A stretch of 64,000 nt of DNA from an uncultured Psychromonas sp. (GCF_947489755.1 NZ_CANLFB010000008.1:1-64000); one strand, 5' to 3'. Shown: positions 33,773 to 43,865, numbered from the stretch's first letter. The notes: generated by a model from the letters alone, not told the origin. A program made the numbers and translations.

Positions 33773-35575
33773 TTAATGGACTAACTGGTTATGTAAGCTT
33801 GCATAATAGTCATCTGTTTGTATGAGTTCTTTATGCGAGCCATTATTACGTATCGTGCCACCTTCCATTAAGTAAATTTTATCCATTTTATTCATTGCTG
33901 TTAAACGATGACTGATCATGATAAGTGTTTTATCTTGAGCGAATTCAAATAGTAGTTTTAATATGTCGCGTTCAGTGCGTTTATCTAACCCTTCAGTGGG
34001 TTCATCGAGTAATAATATAGGGGCATCGTGTAACAGTGCTCTTGCAACACCAATACGTCTTTGCTCTCCGCCAGATAACTGTCGACCACCTTCACCTAAC
34101 CAAGCGTCAAAAGGTTGATCTCCTTCTGTTAAATTACTGAGGCCAACGGTGTTAAGTATCGAATGTAGTTTTTTATCATTAATGTCTCGTGCTATTTTTT
34201 GCTCGGCAGCATTTTTAAACGTTTGCGGTTGTGTTTCTGGTTGAGCAAGTATTAAGTTTTCTCGCAAGGTGCCTGAAAATATATAAACACGTTGGCTTAC
34301 GACAGAAATACCAGAGGTTAATGCTATTTGAGAATATTGTTCGATACCTCGATGATCAATTTCTATTGTGCCACTGTTAGGTAACCATTCTCTTGTAATG
34401 AGTGATAATAAAGTGGATTTACCGCAACCTGTTCGTCCTAATAAAGCGACTTTTTCTCCTGCTTTAATAGATAGGTTTATATTGTTTAATACTTTTGATG
34501 TTGTGCTGTTATTAGCTTCATCATCATAATTAAAGTTAATATTGCTAAGGTTAATATTACCTTGCTTAATGTGATGTGTACTGTGTTCATTAAATACAAT
34601 ATCAGGCGTTTGTTCTAATAAATCATTTACGCGTGTTGCCGCATTAATGCAAGAAGACAAGTGTTGAAAAGCCCCTGCAATAGGCAATAATATTTCAATA
34701 CTTGCTAATGCCATAAAGCCGATCATAGCCAGCATTGCTCCTGGTGGCTGATATTCACCAAAACCAGAGGATGCTATGTATAAAATAATAAGTACGATAA
34801 AACCATGACATAAAACTAATAGTGCTTGGCTAAATGCCATGACGTTAGCAACCATTTGTTGGTTTGCTAATAATGCTTGCTCGGACTGTGCTAATTGTTC
34901 ACGAAAGCGATCTGTTGCTGCAAATAAAGATATTTCTGAAAAGCCCTGTATAAATGCTAACAAATGTACTCGGTATTGACGCTTACTTTCTAATTGAAGT
35001 ATGCCCGGTTGGCGACCTAAAAAGTAGAAAAGCACCGGCAATACTAGCCAGAGTCCTAATAAACTAAGACATAATATCAATGCTATTTGAATGTCGAACC
35101 AAGCAACAAACAGAAACATGGCTATCAATACAAAAAAAGCACTAAATAACGGGGTGAGTAAACGTAAATACAAATGATCTAATGCATCTATGTCAGAGAC
35201 TAGGCGATTTAGTATTTCACCTTGTCTTTTACCTTGCATATTTGATGCACTAAGCGGTAATAACTTACTCCATGCCCATACTCGTAGTTGAGTCAGGAGT
35301 TTAAAGGTTGCTTGGTGTGTTGATAAACGTTCACCGTAACGACTCACTGTTCGTAGTATCGACAGAAAGCGTACACCGCCTGCAGGGGTGAAGTAATTGA
35401 AACTTTGCGTAGCAAGTAATGTGAATCCAGCAATGGCTGAAGCAGATAAAAACCACCCAGATAAAGATAATAAACCAATACCCGCGAGTAGGGCTATGAT
35501 GCTTAATAATAAGCCAATGGACATCATGAACCATTGTTTTTTGAAAAGTAGAATAAAGGGAAGTAATACTTTCAT
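33773..35575 (-). CDS. cydC: CydC, cysteine/glutathione ABC exporter subunit
   Basis: CydC pairs with CydD as a heterodimeric ABC transporter that exports glutathione and cysteine to the periplasm and is needed for cytochrome bd assembly. The 600-residue product has six N-terminal membrane segments (~1-310) and a C-terminal ATPase domain with Walker A LLGRTGCGKSTLL, signature LSGGEQRRIGVARALL and Walker B ILLLDEPTEGLD. The start overlaps the cydD stop (TAATG), so the two are coupled. It lies convergent to cydABX. Confidence 0.94.
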   Translation of the reverse strand: MKVLLPFILLFKKQWFMMSIGLLLSIIALLAGIGLLSLSGWFLSASAIAGFTLLATQSFNYFTPAGGVRFLSILRTVSRYGERLSTHQATFKLLTQLRVWAWSKLLPLSASNMQGKRQGEILNRLVSDIDALDHLYLRLLTPLFSAFFVLIAMFLFVAWFDIQIALILCLSLLGLWLVLPVLFYFLGRQPGILQLESKRQYRVHLLAFIQGFSEISLFAATDRFREQLAQSEQALLANQQMVANVMAFSQALLVLCHGFIVLIILYIASSGFGEYQPPGAMLAMIGFMALASIEILLPIAGAFQHLSSCINAATRVNDLLEQTPDIVFNEHSTHHIKQGNINLSNINFNYDDEANNSTTSKVLNNINLSIKAGEKVALLGRTGCGKSTLLSLITREWLPNSGTIEIDHRGIEQYSQIALTSGISVVSQRVYIFSGTLRENLILAQPETQPQTFKNAAEQKIARDINDKKLHSILNTVGLSNLTEGDQPFDAWLGEGGRQLSGGEQRRIGVARALLHDAPILLLDEPTEGLDKRTERDILKLLFEFAQDKTLIMISHRLTAMNKMDKIYLMEGGTIRNNGSHKELIQTDDYYASLHNQLVH

Positions 35576-37398
35576 TATATTTCCTCCTGAGAGGCTATTG
35601 GTGTAGAGGGAGCAATGGAAGCGTCAATATTATGCATATCTTGTTGCATATTTTTAAATAAACCGTCCACTTCATTAAGCGTGTCGAAGTTTCCTTGTTG
35701 CACTATCTTGCCTTTATCCAGTACCATTATTTTATGTGTGTTTTGTAGCTGATCTAAACGATGGCTTATCATGATACTGCTCATCTTTTGGGTCGCTTTA
35801 GCAATGGTCTTAAAGATCACTTGTTCACTATGTTGATCTAAACTGGCTGTCGGTTCATCTAATAAAAATAGCTGAGCATTTTTATTTAAAGCGCGTGCTA
35901 ATGCGATACGCTGAGCTTGGCCAACAGAAAGGCCGGCCATTTGTTCCCCGATGAGATGATCTAGGCCTAATTCTTTTTCATTAATAAACTCCCAAATCCC
36001 TACTTTTTCTAACGACTTCTGTATTTTTTCATCTGATAAAGTGTTGTCACCCATTGAGATGTTTTCTCGAATACTGCCATAAAAAAGTTGTGGGTCTTGA
36101 CCTAACCAAGCTAAATTTTTTCGCCATTGTGCTTTATCAATGGTATTCAGCTCAACCCCATTAATGAGTAAAGACCCCTGATAAGGAAGAAAGCCTAATA
36201 GGGCGTTCATTAAACTCGTTTTACCAGAACCACTGGGGCCAACAAATGCAACATTTTCACCTTGTTGTAAGGAAAAACTTATAGGACCAACAAGTTGAGT
36301 GCCGTCATAACTATAAACACAGAGCTGATTTGCTTGTAATGTAAGCGGATCATTAACATTAATTTGGTTTTGTACTTTACTGGTATTTTGTTGCGCTACT
36401 GGTATCTCGTATTCAATTAATTCTTTGAGGGCTTCAGCGGCACCAATTGCTTGCGCTTTTGCATGGTAATGAGACCCCATGTCACGTAAAGGTTGATAAA
36501 ACTCCGGTGCTAGCATCAATATAAAAATACCTGTGAAAAGTGTGATGCTTTCTCCGTAATGTCCGAAATTGAGTTCACCTAAAAAACTGAACCCAAAATA
36601 GACGGCCAGTACTGCAATAGATATGGCGGCAAAAAATTCTAATACTGCTGAGCTTAAAAAGGCTAAACGTAAGACTGACATTGTGCCTGCTCTAAATGAC
36701 TCTGATGCAGATTCAATATTCTTTAATTCGACTGTGCCTTGATTAAATAATTTAAGCGTTTTTAAACCTTTTAAACGATCCATAAAATGTCCGCTTAATT
36801 GTGTTAGTACTTTGAAATTTTTACGATTTGCATCAGCGGCTCCTTTACCAACTAAGATCATAAAAATAGGAATAAGTGGTGCGGTTGCTAATAAAATTAA
36901 CCCAGCAGCCCAATTGAGAGGAAAAACAGCAATTAATATCGTTAAGGGGATGAAACCAACTAACAGCATTTGTGGTAAATAACGGGCGTAAAAGTCTTGT
37001 AGGTCTTCTATTTGCTCTAATACAATGGTTGCCCAACTCCCTGCTGGTTTCCCTTTAATGTATGCAGGCCCCAATTCACATAGTTTGTCTAATACCAGTT
37101 TACGCACTTGTAAACGAAGGCGTTTTCCCGCTTCGAAACTCGTGCGTTCACGTGCGAACACTAAAATAGCTCTGATGGGAATTAAACATAATAACAGTAT
37201 AAATTCATGGCTTAATGCTGTCTTAGGCTGTTCTAATATAACAATGCCGTGAATAATAGTGGCAATGAGATAAGCTTGTAATATAAGAGAAAAGCCAGTT
37301 AATACGCCTAAAAAAACAGTTAAATTGAGAAAAAAACCGCAAGATTTTTTTTGTTCTTTTAACCATTTTGTAAGTTGTTTTTCTAAGGTGATATCCAT
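35575..37398 (-). CDS. cydD: CydD, cysteine/glutathione ABC exporter subunit
   Basis: The partner of CydC. The 607-residue product has six membrane segments (~20-310, with YLPQMLLVGFIPLTILIAVFPLNWAAG) and an ATPase domain with Walker A FVGPSGSGKTSLM, signature LSVGQAQRIALARAL and Walker B LFLLDEPTASLD. The LSVGQ signature with Gln is usual for CydD. A ~30-residue C-terminal tail (about 580-607) carries no recognisable motif. It is the first gene of the cydDC pair. Confidence 0.94.
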   Translation of the reverse strand: MDITLEKQLTKWLKEQKKSCGFFLNLTVFLGVLTGFSLILQAYLIATIIHGIVILEQPKTALSHEFILLLCLIPIRAILVFARERTSFEAGKRLRLQVRKLVLDKLCELGPAYIKGKPAGSWATIVLEQIEDLQDFYARYLPQMLLVGFIPLTILIAVFPLNWAAGLILLATAPLIPIFMILVGKGAADANRKNFKVLTQLSGHFMDRLKGLKTLKLFNQGTVELKNIESASESFRAGTMSVLRLAFLSSAVLEFFAAISIAVLAVYFGFSFLGELNFGHYGESITLFTGIFILMLAPEFYQPLRDMGSHYHAKAQAIGAAEALKELIEYEIPVAQQNTSKVQNQINVNDPLTLQANQLCVYSYDGTQLVGPISFSLQQGENVAFVGPSGSGKTSLMNALLGFLPYQGSLLINGVELNTIDKAQWRKNLAWLGQDPQLFYGSIRENISMGDNTLSDEKIQKSLEKVGIWEFINEKELGLDHLIGEQMAGLSVGQAQRIALARALNKNAQLFLLDEPTASLDQHSEQVIFKTIAKATQKMSSIMISHRLDQLQNTHKIMVLDKGKIVQQGNFDTLNEVDGLFKNMQQDMHNIDASIAPSTPIASQEEI

Positions 37399-37726
37399 TT
37401 ATATAGCTCGTTATAGTGTTATAATTATTTTGACATATAATGTTATGTTTTAGACCCGTTATTTATCCAGATACAATACTCAGTGCACCTATTAAATTCA
37501 ACTTGAATTAGTTTACAGTGAAGCCGCTCTTTTAGGTGAAATTTCGACTTTTATAAGCATTATAATTAATCACTTTTAAGTTATTCTATCGACCTCATTA
37601 CAGAGTGGCTAGATAAGCGAGCATGCGGATAAAAAGTACTGGTTATATCAGAGTTTGATATGATTTTTAATTTAAGAAAAAATAATCTATTATTTGCTTC
37701 AATTCATACTAACAAATGGAAAAAAT
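37399..37726. other. cydD-ybgC divergent gap
   Basis: About 330 bases of AT-rich DNA between divergent cydD and ybgC, which must hold both promoters. I could not assign a specific site. Confidence 0.5.
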
Positions 37727-38131
37727 GTGTTAACTTCAAAATTACCAGTTCGAATTTATTATGAAGATACAGATGCCGGTGGTGTTGTTTACTATGCAAA
37801 TTACTTAAAGTTTTTTGAGCGGGGCCGAACCGAGTTCTTGCGTGAATTCGATATTCAACAAGATACACTTTTAGAACAAAATATTGCATTTATGGTTAAG
37901 AAAGTTGATATGGACTGTATTAAGTCTGCACGCTTTAACCAGCTTTTAAGCGTTGAAACAGAGGTACTCTCTCATCGCAAGGCGAGTTTAATGTTTCAGC
38001 AAAAAGTTTTTGATGAAAACAGGGAACTTCTTTGTCAAGCAGATACTCTAATCGCTTGCGTAAATTTGCAAAAAATGAAACCAACCGCTATTCCAACAGA
38101 AATAATTGAGGTAATTACCCGTGCACGCTGA
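37727..38131 (+). CDS. ybgC: YbgC, acyl-CoA thioesterase of the tol-pal operon
   Basis: YbgC is a hotdog-fold acyl-CoA thioesterase at the head of tol-pal operons. From GTG 37727 the product is 134 residues, the same length as E. coli YbgC. The family signature [30 protein letters not shown] covers residues 11-40, with the catalytic Asp at about residue 16. The GTG is preferred because GGA lies six bases upstream; a TTG at 37694 would add 11 residues. The gene overlaps tolQ by 11 bases. Confidence 0.93.
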   Translation: MLTSKLPVRIYYEDTDAGGVVYYANYLKFFERGRTEFLREFDIQQDTLLEQNIAFMVKKVDMDCIKSARFNQLLSVETEVLSHRKASLMFQQKVFDENRELLCQADTLIACVNLQKMKPTAIPTEIIEVITRAR

Positions 38132-38804
38132 TATGTCATTTTTAGGTTTATTCTTACAAGCAAGTTTGCTTGTAAAGTCGGTAATGTTATTGCTATTAGG
38201 CATGTCTATTTATTCGTGGACGTTGATTTTTTCTCGTTCAAGAATGCTTAAAGCTGCCCAAAATACCCTCAAACATTTCGAAGAACGTTTTTGGTCTGGC
38301 CATGATTTAAGCCGTTTATATAAAGAAACAGCTGCTCGAAGCGAACGAGTTAATGGTGGTGAAAAAATATTTTACATGGGGTTCAAAGAGTTCTCTCGCT
38401 TACATCGTATGCCTGGTCGTAATGTTGATGGCGTTATTGAAGGCGCTCATCGTTCAATGCGCGTGACATTATCTCGTGAAATGGATGAATTAGAAGCGGG
38501 TTTACCTGCCCTTGCAACCATCGGCTCAATTAGTCCTTATATCGGTTTATTTGGTACCGTATGGGGTATTATGAATTCATTTATTGCATTAGGTGAAGTT
38601 CAACAGGCGACTCTATCAATGGTCGCGCCAGGTATTGCTGAAGCATTGATTGCAACCGCAATGGGTTTGTTTGCCGCTATTCCAGCTGTTATGGCGTACA
38701 ACAAATTTTCAACACAAGTCGGACAGTTGGAAGCTTCTTACGTTAATTTGATGGAAGAATTTACGTCTATTTTACAACGTCAAGCAATGACTGAAGGTGA
38801 GTAA
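38121..38804 (+). CDS. tolQ: TolQ, Tol-Pal motor stator
   Basis: TolQ forms with TolR the proton-driven inner-membrane motor that powers TolA during outer-membrane constriction at division. The 227-residue product has three membrane segments: one near residues 12-32, then a pair within ~130-195 with [14 protein letters not shown] and [21 protein letters not shown], the MotA/ExbB-type core. GTG 38121 fits the E. coli N-terminus and has GAGGT upstream; ATG 38133 would lose four residues. It overlaps ybgC. Confidence 0.95.
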   Translation: MHADMSFLGLFLQASLLVKSVMLLLLGMSIYSWTLIFSRSRMLKAAQNTLKHFEERFWSGHDLSRLYKETAARSERVNGGEKIFYMGFKEFSRLHRMPGRNVDGVIEGAHRSMRVTLSREMDELEAGLPALATIGSISPYIGLFGTVWGIMNSFIALGEVQQATLSMVAPGIAEALIATAMGLFAAIPAVMAYNKFSTQVGQLEASYVNLMEEFTSILQRQAMTEGE

Positions 38805-38809
38805 GCATT

Positions 38810-39241
38810 ATGCGACATTCTTATCGCTCACCTAGGCGTAAACGGGTTATAGCAGAAATAAACGTAGTGCCATATATCGATGTTATGTTGGTATTACTGA
38901 TTATCTTTATGGTTACAGCACCTTTAGTGACTCAAGGTGTCAAAGTGGATCTTCCACAAGCTGTTTCTGAAGCGTTACCAGAAGAAACGACTCCACCGAT
39001 AATTGCTTCTATAGACAAACAAGGTCGATATTATTTGAGCACAGGTGAAAATACAGACTCACCGTTAGATGATATTGACATGACTCGATTAGTTGAAGAG
39101 CAGTTATTACTTGATCCGAGAACTCAATTTATTGTTAAAGGTGACGGTGATGTTGATTATAAAACCGTTGTTAACTTGATGGTATTGTTGCAGCAAGCTG
39201 GTGTGCCATCATTGGGTTTAATGACAGAGCCTGACGAATAG
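38810..39241 (+). CDS. tolR: TolR, Tol-Pal motor subunit
   Basis: TolR carries the proton-accepting aspartate of the Tol motor. The 143-residue product has one membrane segment at ~20-42 with the key Asp in VPYIDVMLVLLIIFMV, then a periplasmic ExbD-like domain (FIVKGDGDVDYKTVVNLMVLLQQAG). It lies 5 bases after tolQ, and the stop abuts the tolA ATG with no gap. Confidence 0.96.
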   Translation: MRHSYRSPRRKRVIAEINVVPYIDVMLVLLIIFMVTAPLVTQGVKVDLPQAVSEALPEETTPPIIASIDKQGRYYLSTGENTDSPLDDIDMTRLVEEQLLLDPRTQFIVKGDGDVDYKTVVNLMVLLQQAGVPSLGLMTEPDE

Positions 39242-40357
39242 ATGAAAAATAGTACAAATATTATCGCATTCATTACCGCATTTTCTTTGCACCTTATTAT
39301 TGGTGGCATATTGCTAATGAGTGTTGAATTTTCTTTGCCAAAAGATAAACCTAAAGATGCTGTTTCGATTATTGATGCGACTATCATTAATCAACAGATG
39401 CTTGATGATCTAGCAAAAAATGCAGATCAACAAAAACGTGCGAAACAGCAAAAAACTGATGATCAACGTAAGTTGAAAGAGAAAGAATTAGCCGAAGAAA
39501 AACGTCAAGAAGCATTAATTCAACAAAAGAAAGATGACCAAATAAAAGCAGAAAAAGAAGCGGTACAGCGTAAACAACAAGAAGTATTACGCAAGGAGCA
39601 AGAAACTAAACGCATTGAAACAGAAAAAGCGGCGGCAGCTGAGGCATTGCAAGAGAAAAAGCAAGCCGAAGAAGCGGCAAAAGTCTTAGCAGAAAAAAGG
39701 AAAGTGGAAGACGCAGCAAAGCAAAAACAAGAAGTCGAGAAAAAAGCATTAGCGACTAAAAAGGAAGCTGAGCGAGTTGAAGCTGAAAAATTAAAAGCAG
39801 AGAAACTTGCACAGGAAAAAGCTGTCAAAGAAAAAGCAGCGAAGGAAAAGGCTGCAAAAGAAAAGGCAGAAAAAGAGAAATTAGCTAAAGAGAAAGCGGC
39901 CAAGGAAAAAGCTGCTAAAGAAAAAGCAGCAAAAGAGGCGAAAATTAAAGCAGCGAAAGAAGCTAAGCGTAAAGCTGCAGCGGCTGCTGCTAAAAAAGAG
40001 CGCCTAAGACAAGAAGAATTAGATAGACAAATGGAAGCGGAGTTTTCAGATGACTTTTCAAGTGCAAGAAGCGCTCAGCAAACATCTGAAATAGCCAAGT
40101 ATCGTGCATTAATTAAGTCTAAAATAAGCCGAAACTGGAAAGTCGATTCTAGTATGAGAGGACAGACTTGTACCTTAAGAATTAAACTTGCTCCAGATGG
40201 TTTAGTGTTAAGTGCAACAATGAGTAGTGGTGATAAAGTGCTATGTGATTCCGCTCGTCGAGCAACATTACAAGCAAATACATTACCTATTCCTAAGGAT
40301 GCTGAAATTGTTGGTCAGTTTAGGGACTTCGATATTAAATTAGAACCAGATCTATAA
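39242..40357 (+). CDS. tolA: TolA, periplasm-spanning Tol protein
   Basis: TolA links the TolQR motor to Pal at the outer membrane. The 371-residue product has one N-terminal membrane anchor (~8-28). A very long helical domain follows (~55-275) of charged Ala/Lys/Glu repeats, including several AKEKAAKEKA units. The C-terminal globular domain (~285-371) has the two cysteines in GQTCTLRIKL and KVLCDSARRATLQ that form the family disulfide. Length is close to enteric TolA. The repeats make the middle of the gene prone to length change. Confidence 0.95.
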   Translation: MKNSTNIIAFITAFSLHLIIGGILLMSVEFSLPKDKPKDAVSIIDATIINQQMLDDLAKNADQQKRAKQQKTDDQRKLKEKELAEEKRQEALIQQKKDDQIKAEKEAVQRKQQEVLRKEQETKRIETEKAAAAEALQEKKQAEEAAKVLAEKRKVEDAAKQKQEVEKKALATKKEAERVEAEKLKAEKLAQEKAVKEKAAKEKAAKEKAEKEKLAKEKAAKEKAAKEKAAKEAKIKAAKEAKRKAAAAAAKKERLRQEELDRQMEAEFSDDFSSARSAQQTSEIAKYRALIKSKISRNWKVDSSMRGQTCTLRIKLAPDGLVLSATMSSGDKVLCDSARRATLQANTLPIPKDAEIVGQFRDFDIKLEPDL

Positions 40358-40366
40358 GGAATAAAC

Positions 40367-41683
40367 ATGTTTGCTCGTTTAATTAGTATATTGGTATTAG
40401 TCACTGTTTCTAGCAGTGCTTATGCGCGGTTAGAAATTTTAATTACAGAAGGTGTTAACAGCGCTCGTCCGATCGCTGTTGTCCCTTTTAAATGGTTAGG
40501 GAAAGGCAAAAAACCTCAAAACTTCTCAGAAATTGTTGCTGCAGATTTACAACGTAGTGGTAAATTTAACCCTTTATCCATTGAGAAAATGCCTAAAACC
40601 CCATCAAGTAGCAAAGATGTTGATTATGCCGCTTGGACACAACTTGGTATAGAAGCGATTGTGATGGGTGAAGTTAAACCTGATGAAACGACTCCTGGTA
40701 AATATGTTGTTACCTTTGAGCTATTAGATGTATTGACTGGCAACGTCAATATGCCTAATTTTGATCCTATTATGGATAAACGTCGTAATACAGTAACAAC
40801 AGCGCAACTTCGTCAATATGCACATCGTATTAGTGATATCGTTTACGAAAAACTAACGGGTGAAAGAGGGGCCTTTCTAACACGTATCGCTTATGTTGCG
40901 ATTGATAGAAGTAGCTCTCATCCTTATCAGTTACGTATCTCTGATTACGATGGAGAAGGTGAAAAATTAGTTTTACGTTCAAAACAACCTATTATGTCAC
41001 CATCTTGGTCACCAGATGGTCGTAAGTTAGCTTATGTTAGTTTTGAAAAGCGCCGTTCTCAAATTTTTGTACAAGATCTATATACACAAAAACGTGAGTT
41101 AATGACTTCTTTCCCTAAAATTAATGGTTCACCATCTTGGTCTCCTGATGGAACTAAATTAGCTTTAGTGTTGTCGAAAGATGGGCAGCCAGAAATTTAT
41201 ACATTTGATATAAAAACAAAAGCATTGAAACGATTAACAAATAATCGTGTCATAGATACGGAGCCTAATTGGACACCAGATGGGAATTCTATTATATTTT
41301 CTTCTGAACGTGGTGGAAGAGCACAGATTTATCAAGTGTCGCTCACAACAGGTGAAACAAAACGTATTACTTGGCAGGGAGATATTAATTTAGGTGGCAC
41401 AATTACCCCTGATGGTGATAATCTTGTAATGGTTAGTCGTCATAATGGAAATTATATGATTGCCGTGCAAGACCTTGAATCTGGTGAGTTAAGAACTTTA
41501 ACTAAAACGCAGTTAGATGAGTCTCCAAGTATTGCCCCAAATGGCAGTATGATTATTTATAGCACTGTTTATCAAGGTAAACAGGGCTTAGCATTAGTTT
41601 CGATGGATGGTCGATTTAAAGCGAACATCCCAGCGAATAATGGTGAGGTTAAATCACCAGCATGGTCGCCATTTTTACAATAA
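40367..41683 (+). CDS. tolB: TolB, periplasmic beta-propeller
   Basis: TolB shuttles between TolA and Pal in the periplasm and controls where Pal accumulates. The 438-residue product has a signal peptide (cleavage near SSAYA), an N-terminal domain starting [21 protein letters not shown], and a C-terminal six-bladed propeller seen as repeated [15 protein letters not shown]-type blades. E. coli TolB has 430 residues. A good AAGGA ribosome site precedes the ATG. Confidence 0.96.
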   Translation: MFARLISILVLVTVSSSAYARLEILITEGVNSARPIAVVPFKWLGKGKKPQNFSEIVAADLQRSGKFNPLSIEKMPKTPSSSKDVDYAAWTQLGIEAIVMGEVKPDETTPGKYVVTFELLDVLTGNVNMPNFDPIMDKRRNTVTTAQLRQYAHRISDIVYEKLTGERGAFLTRIAYVAIDRSSSHPYQLRISDYDGEGEKLVLRSKQPIMSPSWSPDGRKLAYVSFEKRRSQIFVQDLYTQKRELMTSFPKINGSPSWSPDGTKLALVLSKDGQPEIYTFDIKTKALKRLTNNRVIDTEPNWTPDGNSIIFSSERGGRAQIYQVSLTTGETKRITWQGDINLGGTITPDGDNLVMVSRHNGNYMIAVQDLESGELRTLTKTQLDESPSIAPNGSMIIYSTVYQGKQGLALVSMDGRFKANIPANNGEVKSPAWSPFLQ

Positions 41684-41711
41684 TTTAATATAAACGTACT
41701 AAGGAAATAAA

Positions 41712-42269
41712 ATGAATCGTTCTATGATCACAAAAGGCTTATTGATTGCTTTACCAATGTTAGCTATCAGTGCTTGTTCTTCAACTTCAGATGCTGATGC
41801 AGAAGCTCAACGAATTGCTGATCAAGCAGCAGCAGATGCAGCAGCAGCACAACAAGCAGCTCAAGATGCAGTACAAACTGATACTATTCAAGCAATTCAA
41901 TTAACTGCTGAAGAAAAATTAGTTGAGATGTACTCAAGTGCAATCTTAGAAACTACAATCAACTTTGAGTTCGATCAATCTGTGATCTCTCCTAAGTACG
42001 CGTTAATCTTAGATGCACATGCAAAATACTTAGTAAACAACACTGACAAATCAATTACGGTTGAAGGTCATGCTGATGAATTAGGTACACCTGAATACAA
42101 CATCGCACTAGGCGAACGTCGTGGTTTAGCTGTTTCAACTTACCTAGAAAACATGGGCGTTGCAGCAAGTCAAATTACAGTTGTAAGCTACGGTGAAGAG
42201 AAACCAGTTAATCTTGGACATAATGAGATGGCTCGTTCTGAAAACCGTCGTGCAGAATTAGTTTACTAA
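41712..42269 (+). CDS. pal: Pal, peptidoglycan-associated lipoprotein
   Basis: Pal anchors the outer membrane to peptidoglycan. The 185-residue product has lipobox ISAC (Cys22), then an Ala/Gln-rich linker (~26-58). The OmpA-like domain follows, with INFEFDQSVI, the peptidoglycan-binding VEGHADELGTPEYNIALGERRG and a C-terminal SYGEEKPVNLGHNE stretch including ARSENRRAELVY. It lies in order after tolB, with cpoB 6 bases downstream. Confidence 0.96.
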   Translation: MNRSMITKGLLIALPMLAISACSSTSDADAEAQRIADQAAADAAAAQQAAQDAVQTDTIQAIQLTAEEKLVEMYSSAILETTINFEFDQSVISPKYALILDAHAKYLVNNTDKSITVEGHADELGTPEYNIALGERRGLAVSTYLENMGVAASQITVVSYGEEKPVNLGHNEMARSENRRAELVY

Positions 42270-42275
42270 TTTTAT

Positions 42276-43019
42276 ATGAAAAAACGTAATACTACTGCGG
42301 CCATCCTTTTGGCCGCTTTTTTCTCTACGTCCATCTATGCCGCGGCACCGATTTCTGATGCAACTGTTAGCACAGCAAGCAATGCTGAGTTACTTAAACG
42401 CATGGATGAATTGACCCGTGTGATGACAATTCGCAATAAAATGCAAATTCGTTTTCAAACTCAACTTGATCAGCTTGGACAAGAAGTTAATCAAATCAAA
42501 GGTTCAATTGAAGTATTTAATAATCAATTAGAGCAAATAGAAGACCGCCAACGTAACCTCTATCAAATGTTAGATGAACGTCAGCAAAGTTCTTCAACCA
42601 ATCAATCTACTTCTGCACCTGAAGCTAACCAATCATCTGGTGATGGAACTGATAAAAGCGCATACCAATCAGCTGTAAATTTAGTACTTAATGACAAACA
42701 ATACCAACAAGCTATTACTGCTTTTGAAGCCTTTGTTATTGACCATCCTAAATCAAGCTATGTACCTAACGCACAATATTGGTTAGGGCAGCTTTTATAT
42801 AAAGAGAAAAAACGCAAAGAAGCTAAAACCGCTTTTTTAGTCGTGACAGAGCAATACCCTGAATCGAATAAACGCGCTGATGCTTTGCTTAAAATTGGTA
42901 TTATTGATGAATACTCAGGGGAAATTGACTCTGCAAAATCATTTTATCAAAAAACAATTGCTGAATACCCAAGTTCTTCTGCTGCAAGCTTAGCGGATAA
43001 GCGTCTCAAAGCGCTTTAA
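42276..43019 (+). CDS. cpoB: CpoB (YbgF), Tol-Pal coordinator
   Basis: CpoB is a periplasmic protein that coordinates Tol-Pal with peptidoglycan synthesis by PBP1B. The 247-residue product has a signal peptide (to about AAA at 22-24), an N-terminal trimeric coiled coil (~30-100) and a Ser/Gln linker. C-terminal TPR repeats run over ~125-245, with FVIDHPKSSYVPNAQYWLGQLLYK and TEQYPESNKRADALLKIG. It ends the ybgC-tol-pal operon. Confidence 0.94.
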   Translation: MKKRNTTAAILLAAFFSTSIYAAAPISDATVSTASNAELLKRMDELTRVMTIRNKMQIRFQTQLDQLGQEVNQIKGSIEVFNNQLEQIEDRQRNLYQMLDERQQSSSTNQSTSAPEANQSSGDGTDKSAYQSAVNLVLNDKQYQQAITAFEAFVIDHPKSSYVPNAQYWLGQLLYKEKKRKEAKTAFLVVTEQYPESNKRADALLKIGIIDEYSGEIDSAKSFYQKTIAEYPSSSAASLADKRLKAL

Positions 43020-43188
43020 TTTTATTCATATAATTCCAATTAATAGTGTGAGAATTATATATTGTTTAATTTCTCGGCAGATGAATTAAAAGTCGAAATT
43101 TTTTGTTGCGCTATTAAAAAATTTCTATATCATACGCCGCAGTTGAGAGGGACATGTGACTTAGCTCATGTTGTAACTTTTAATAAAA

Positions 43189-43206
43189 AGCTCAGTTGGT
43201 AGAGCT
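43189..43206 (+). other. Isolated tRNA D-arm fragment
   Basis: AGCTCAGTTGGTAGAGCT, identical to the D arm of the neighbouring tRNA-Lys genes but without acceptor or T arms. It is a relic of a lost copy, ~60 bases before the first intact gene. Confidence 0.65.
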
Positions 43207-43267
43207 ACTTATCTATTTAATTCTAAAATAGATCTTAAATAAAAACCAAGCCATATAGTTTATATAT

Positions 43268-43343
43268 GGGCCGTTAGCTCAGTTGGTAGAGCAGTGGACT
43301 TTTAATCCATTTGTCGAAGGTTCAAATCCTTCACGGCCCACCA
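43268..43343 (+). tRNA. tRNA-Lys (anticodon TTT), copy 1
   Basis: A 76-base gene with acceptor GGGCCGT/ACGGCCC, D arm GCTCAGTTGGTAGAGC, anticodon loop CTTTTAA (anticodon TTT), T arm GGTTCAAATCC and encoded CCA. It is the first of four identical copies. Confidence 0.96.
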
Positions 43344-43365
43344 CTTTTTTAAAGTGTTATATAAA

Positions 43366-43383
43366 TTAGCTCAGTTGGTAGAG
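43366..43383 (+). other. tRNA D-arm fragment between copies 1 and 2
   Basis: TTAGCTCAGTTGGTAGAG, then the sequence leaves the tRNA pattern. A relic copy within the repeat unit. Confidence 0.6.
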
Positions 43384-43412
43384 TTTAAAACCAAACCATA
43401 TGATTTATATAT

Positions 43413-43488
43413 GGGCCGTTAGCTCAGTTGGTAGAGCAGTGGACTTTTAATCCATTTGTCGAAGGTTCAAATCCTTCACGGCCCACCA
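43413..43488 (+). tRNA. tRNA-Lys (anticodon TTT), copy 2
   Basis: Base-for-base identical to copy 1 over all 76 positions, including CCA. The flanks (TATATATG before, CTTTTTTAAAGTG after) are also repeated, showing that duplication included the spacer. Confidence 0.96.
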
Positions 43489-43510
43489 CTTTTTTAAAGT
43501 GTTATATAAA

Positions 43511-43556
43511 TTAGCTCAGTTGGTAGAGCTATTGATGCACTTTTAATTTAAAAGTG
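43511..43556 (+). pseudogene. Degenerate tRNA-Lys between copies 2 and 3
   Basis: It keeps the D arm (TTAGCTCAGTTGGTAGAGCT) and a CTTTTAAT anticodon-loop-like segment set in the near-palindrome CACTTTTAATTTAAAAGTG. Acceptor and T arms are missing, so it cannot fold as a tRNA. Confidence 0.6.
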
Positions 43557-43593
43557 AATTAGAAATTAAAACCAAGCCATATAGTTTATATAT

Positions 43594-43669
43594 GGGCCGT
43601 TAGCTCAGTTGGTAGAGCAGTGGACTTTTAATCCATTTGTCGAAGGTTCAAATCCTTCACGGCCCACCA
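43594..43669 (+). tRNA. tRNA-Lys (anticodon TTT), copy 3
   Basis: Identical to copies 1, 2 and 4, with CCA encoded. Confidence 0.96.
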
Positions 43670-43691
43670 CTTTTTTAAAGTGTTATATAAA

Positions 43692-43736
43692 TGAGCTCAG
43701 TTGATAGAGCTATTGATGCACTTTTAATTTAAAAGC
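43692..43736 (+). pseudogene. Degenerate tRNA-Lys between copy 3 and the truncated copy
   Basis: D-arm relic GAGCTCAGTTGATAGAGCT with one base changed, then the CACTTTTAATTTAAAAG segment. No acceptor or T arm. Confidence 0.6.
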
Positions 43737-43776
43737 GTTTTCATAAAACAAAATCATCATCATATCTTAATGATAT

Positions 43777-43823
43777 GGGCCGTTAGCTCAGTTGGTAGAG
43801 CTATTGATACACTTTTAATTTAA
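43777..43823 (+). pseudogene. Truncated tRNA-Lys hybrid
   Basis: It begins exactly like a tRNA-Lys (GGGCCGTTAGCTCAGTTGG through TAGAGC) but after the D arm switches to the degenerate ATTGATACACTTTTAAT type and has no T arm or CCA. It looks like a recombination product between an intact gene and a relic. Confidence 0.75.
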
Positions 43824-43865
43824 AAGTGAATTAGAAATTAAAACCAAGCCATATAATTTATATAT

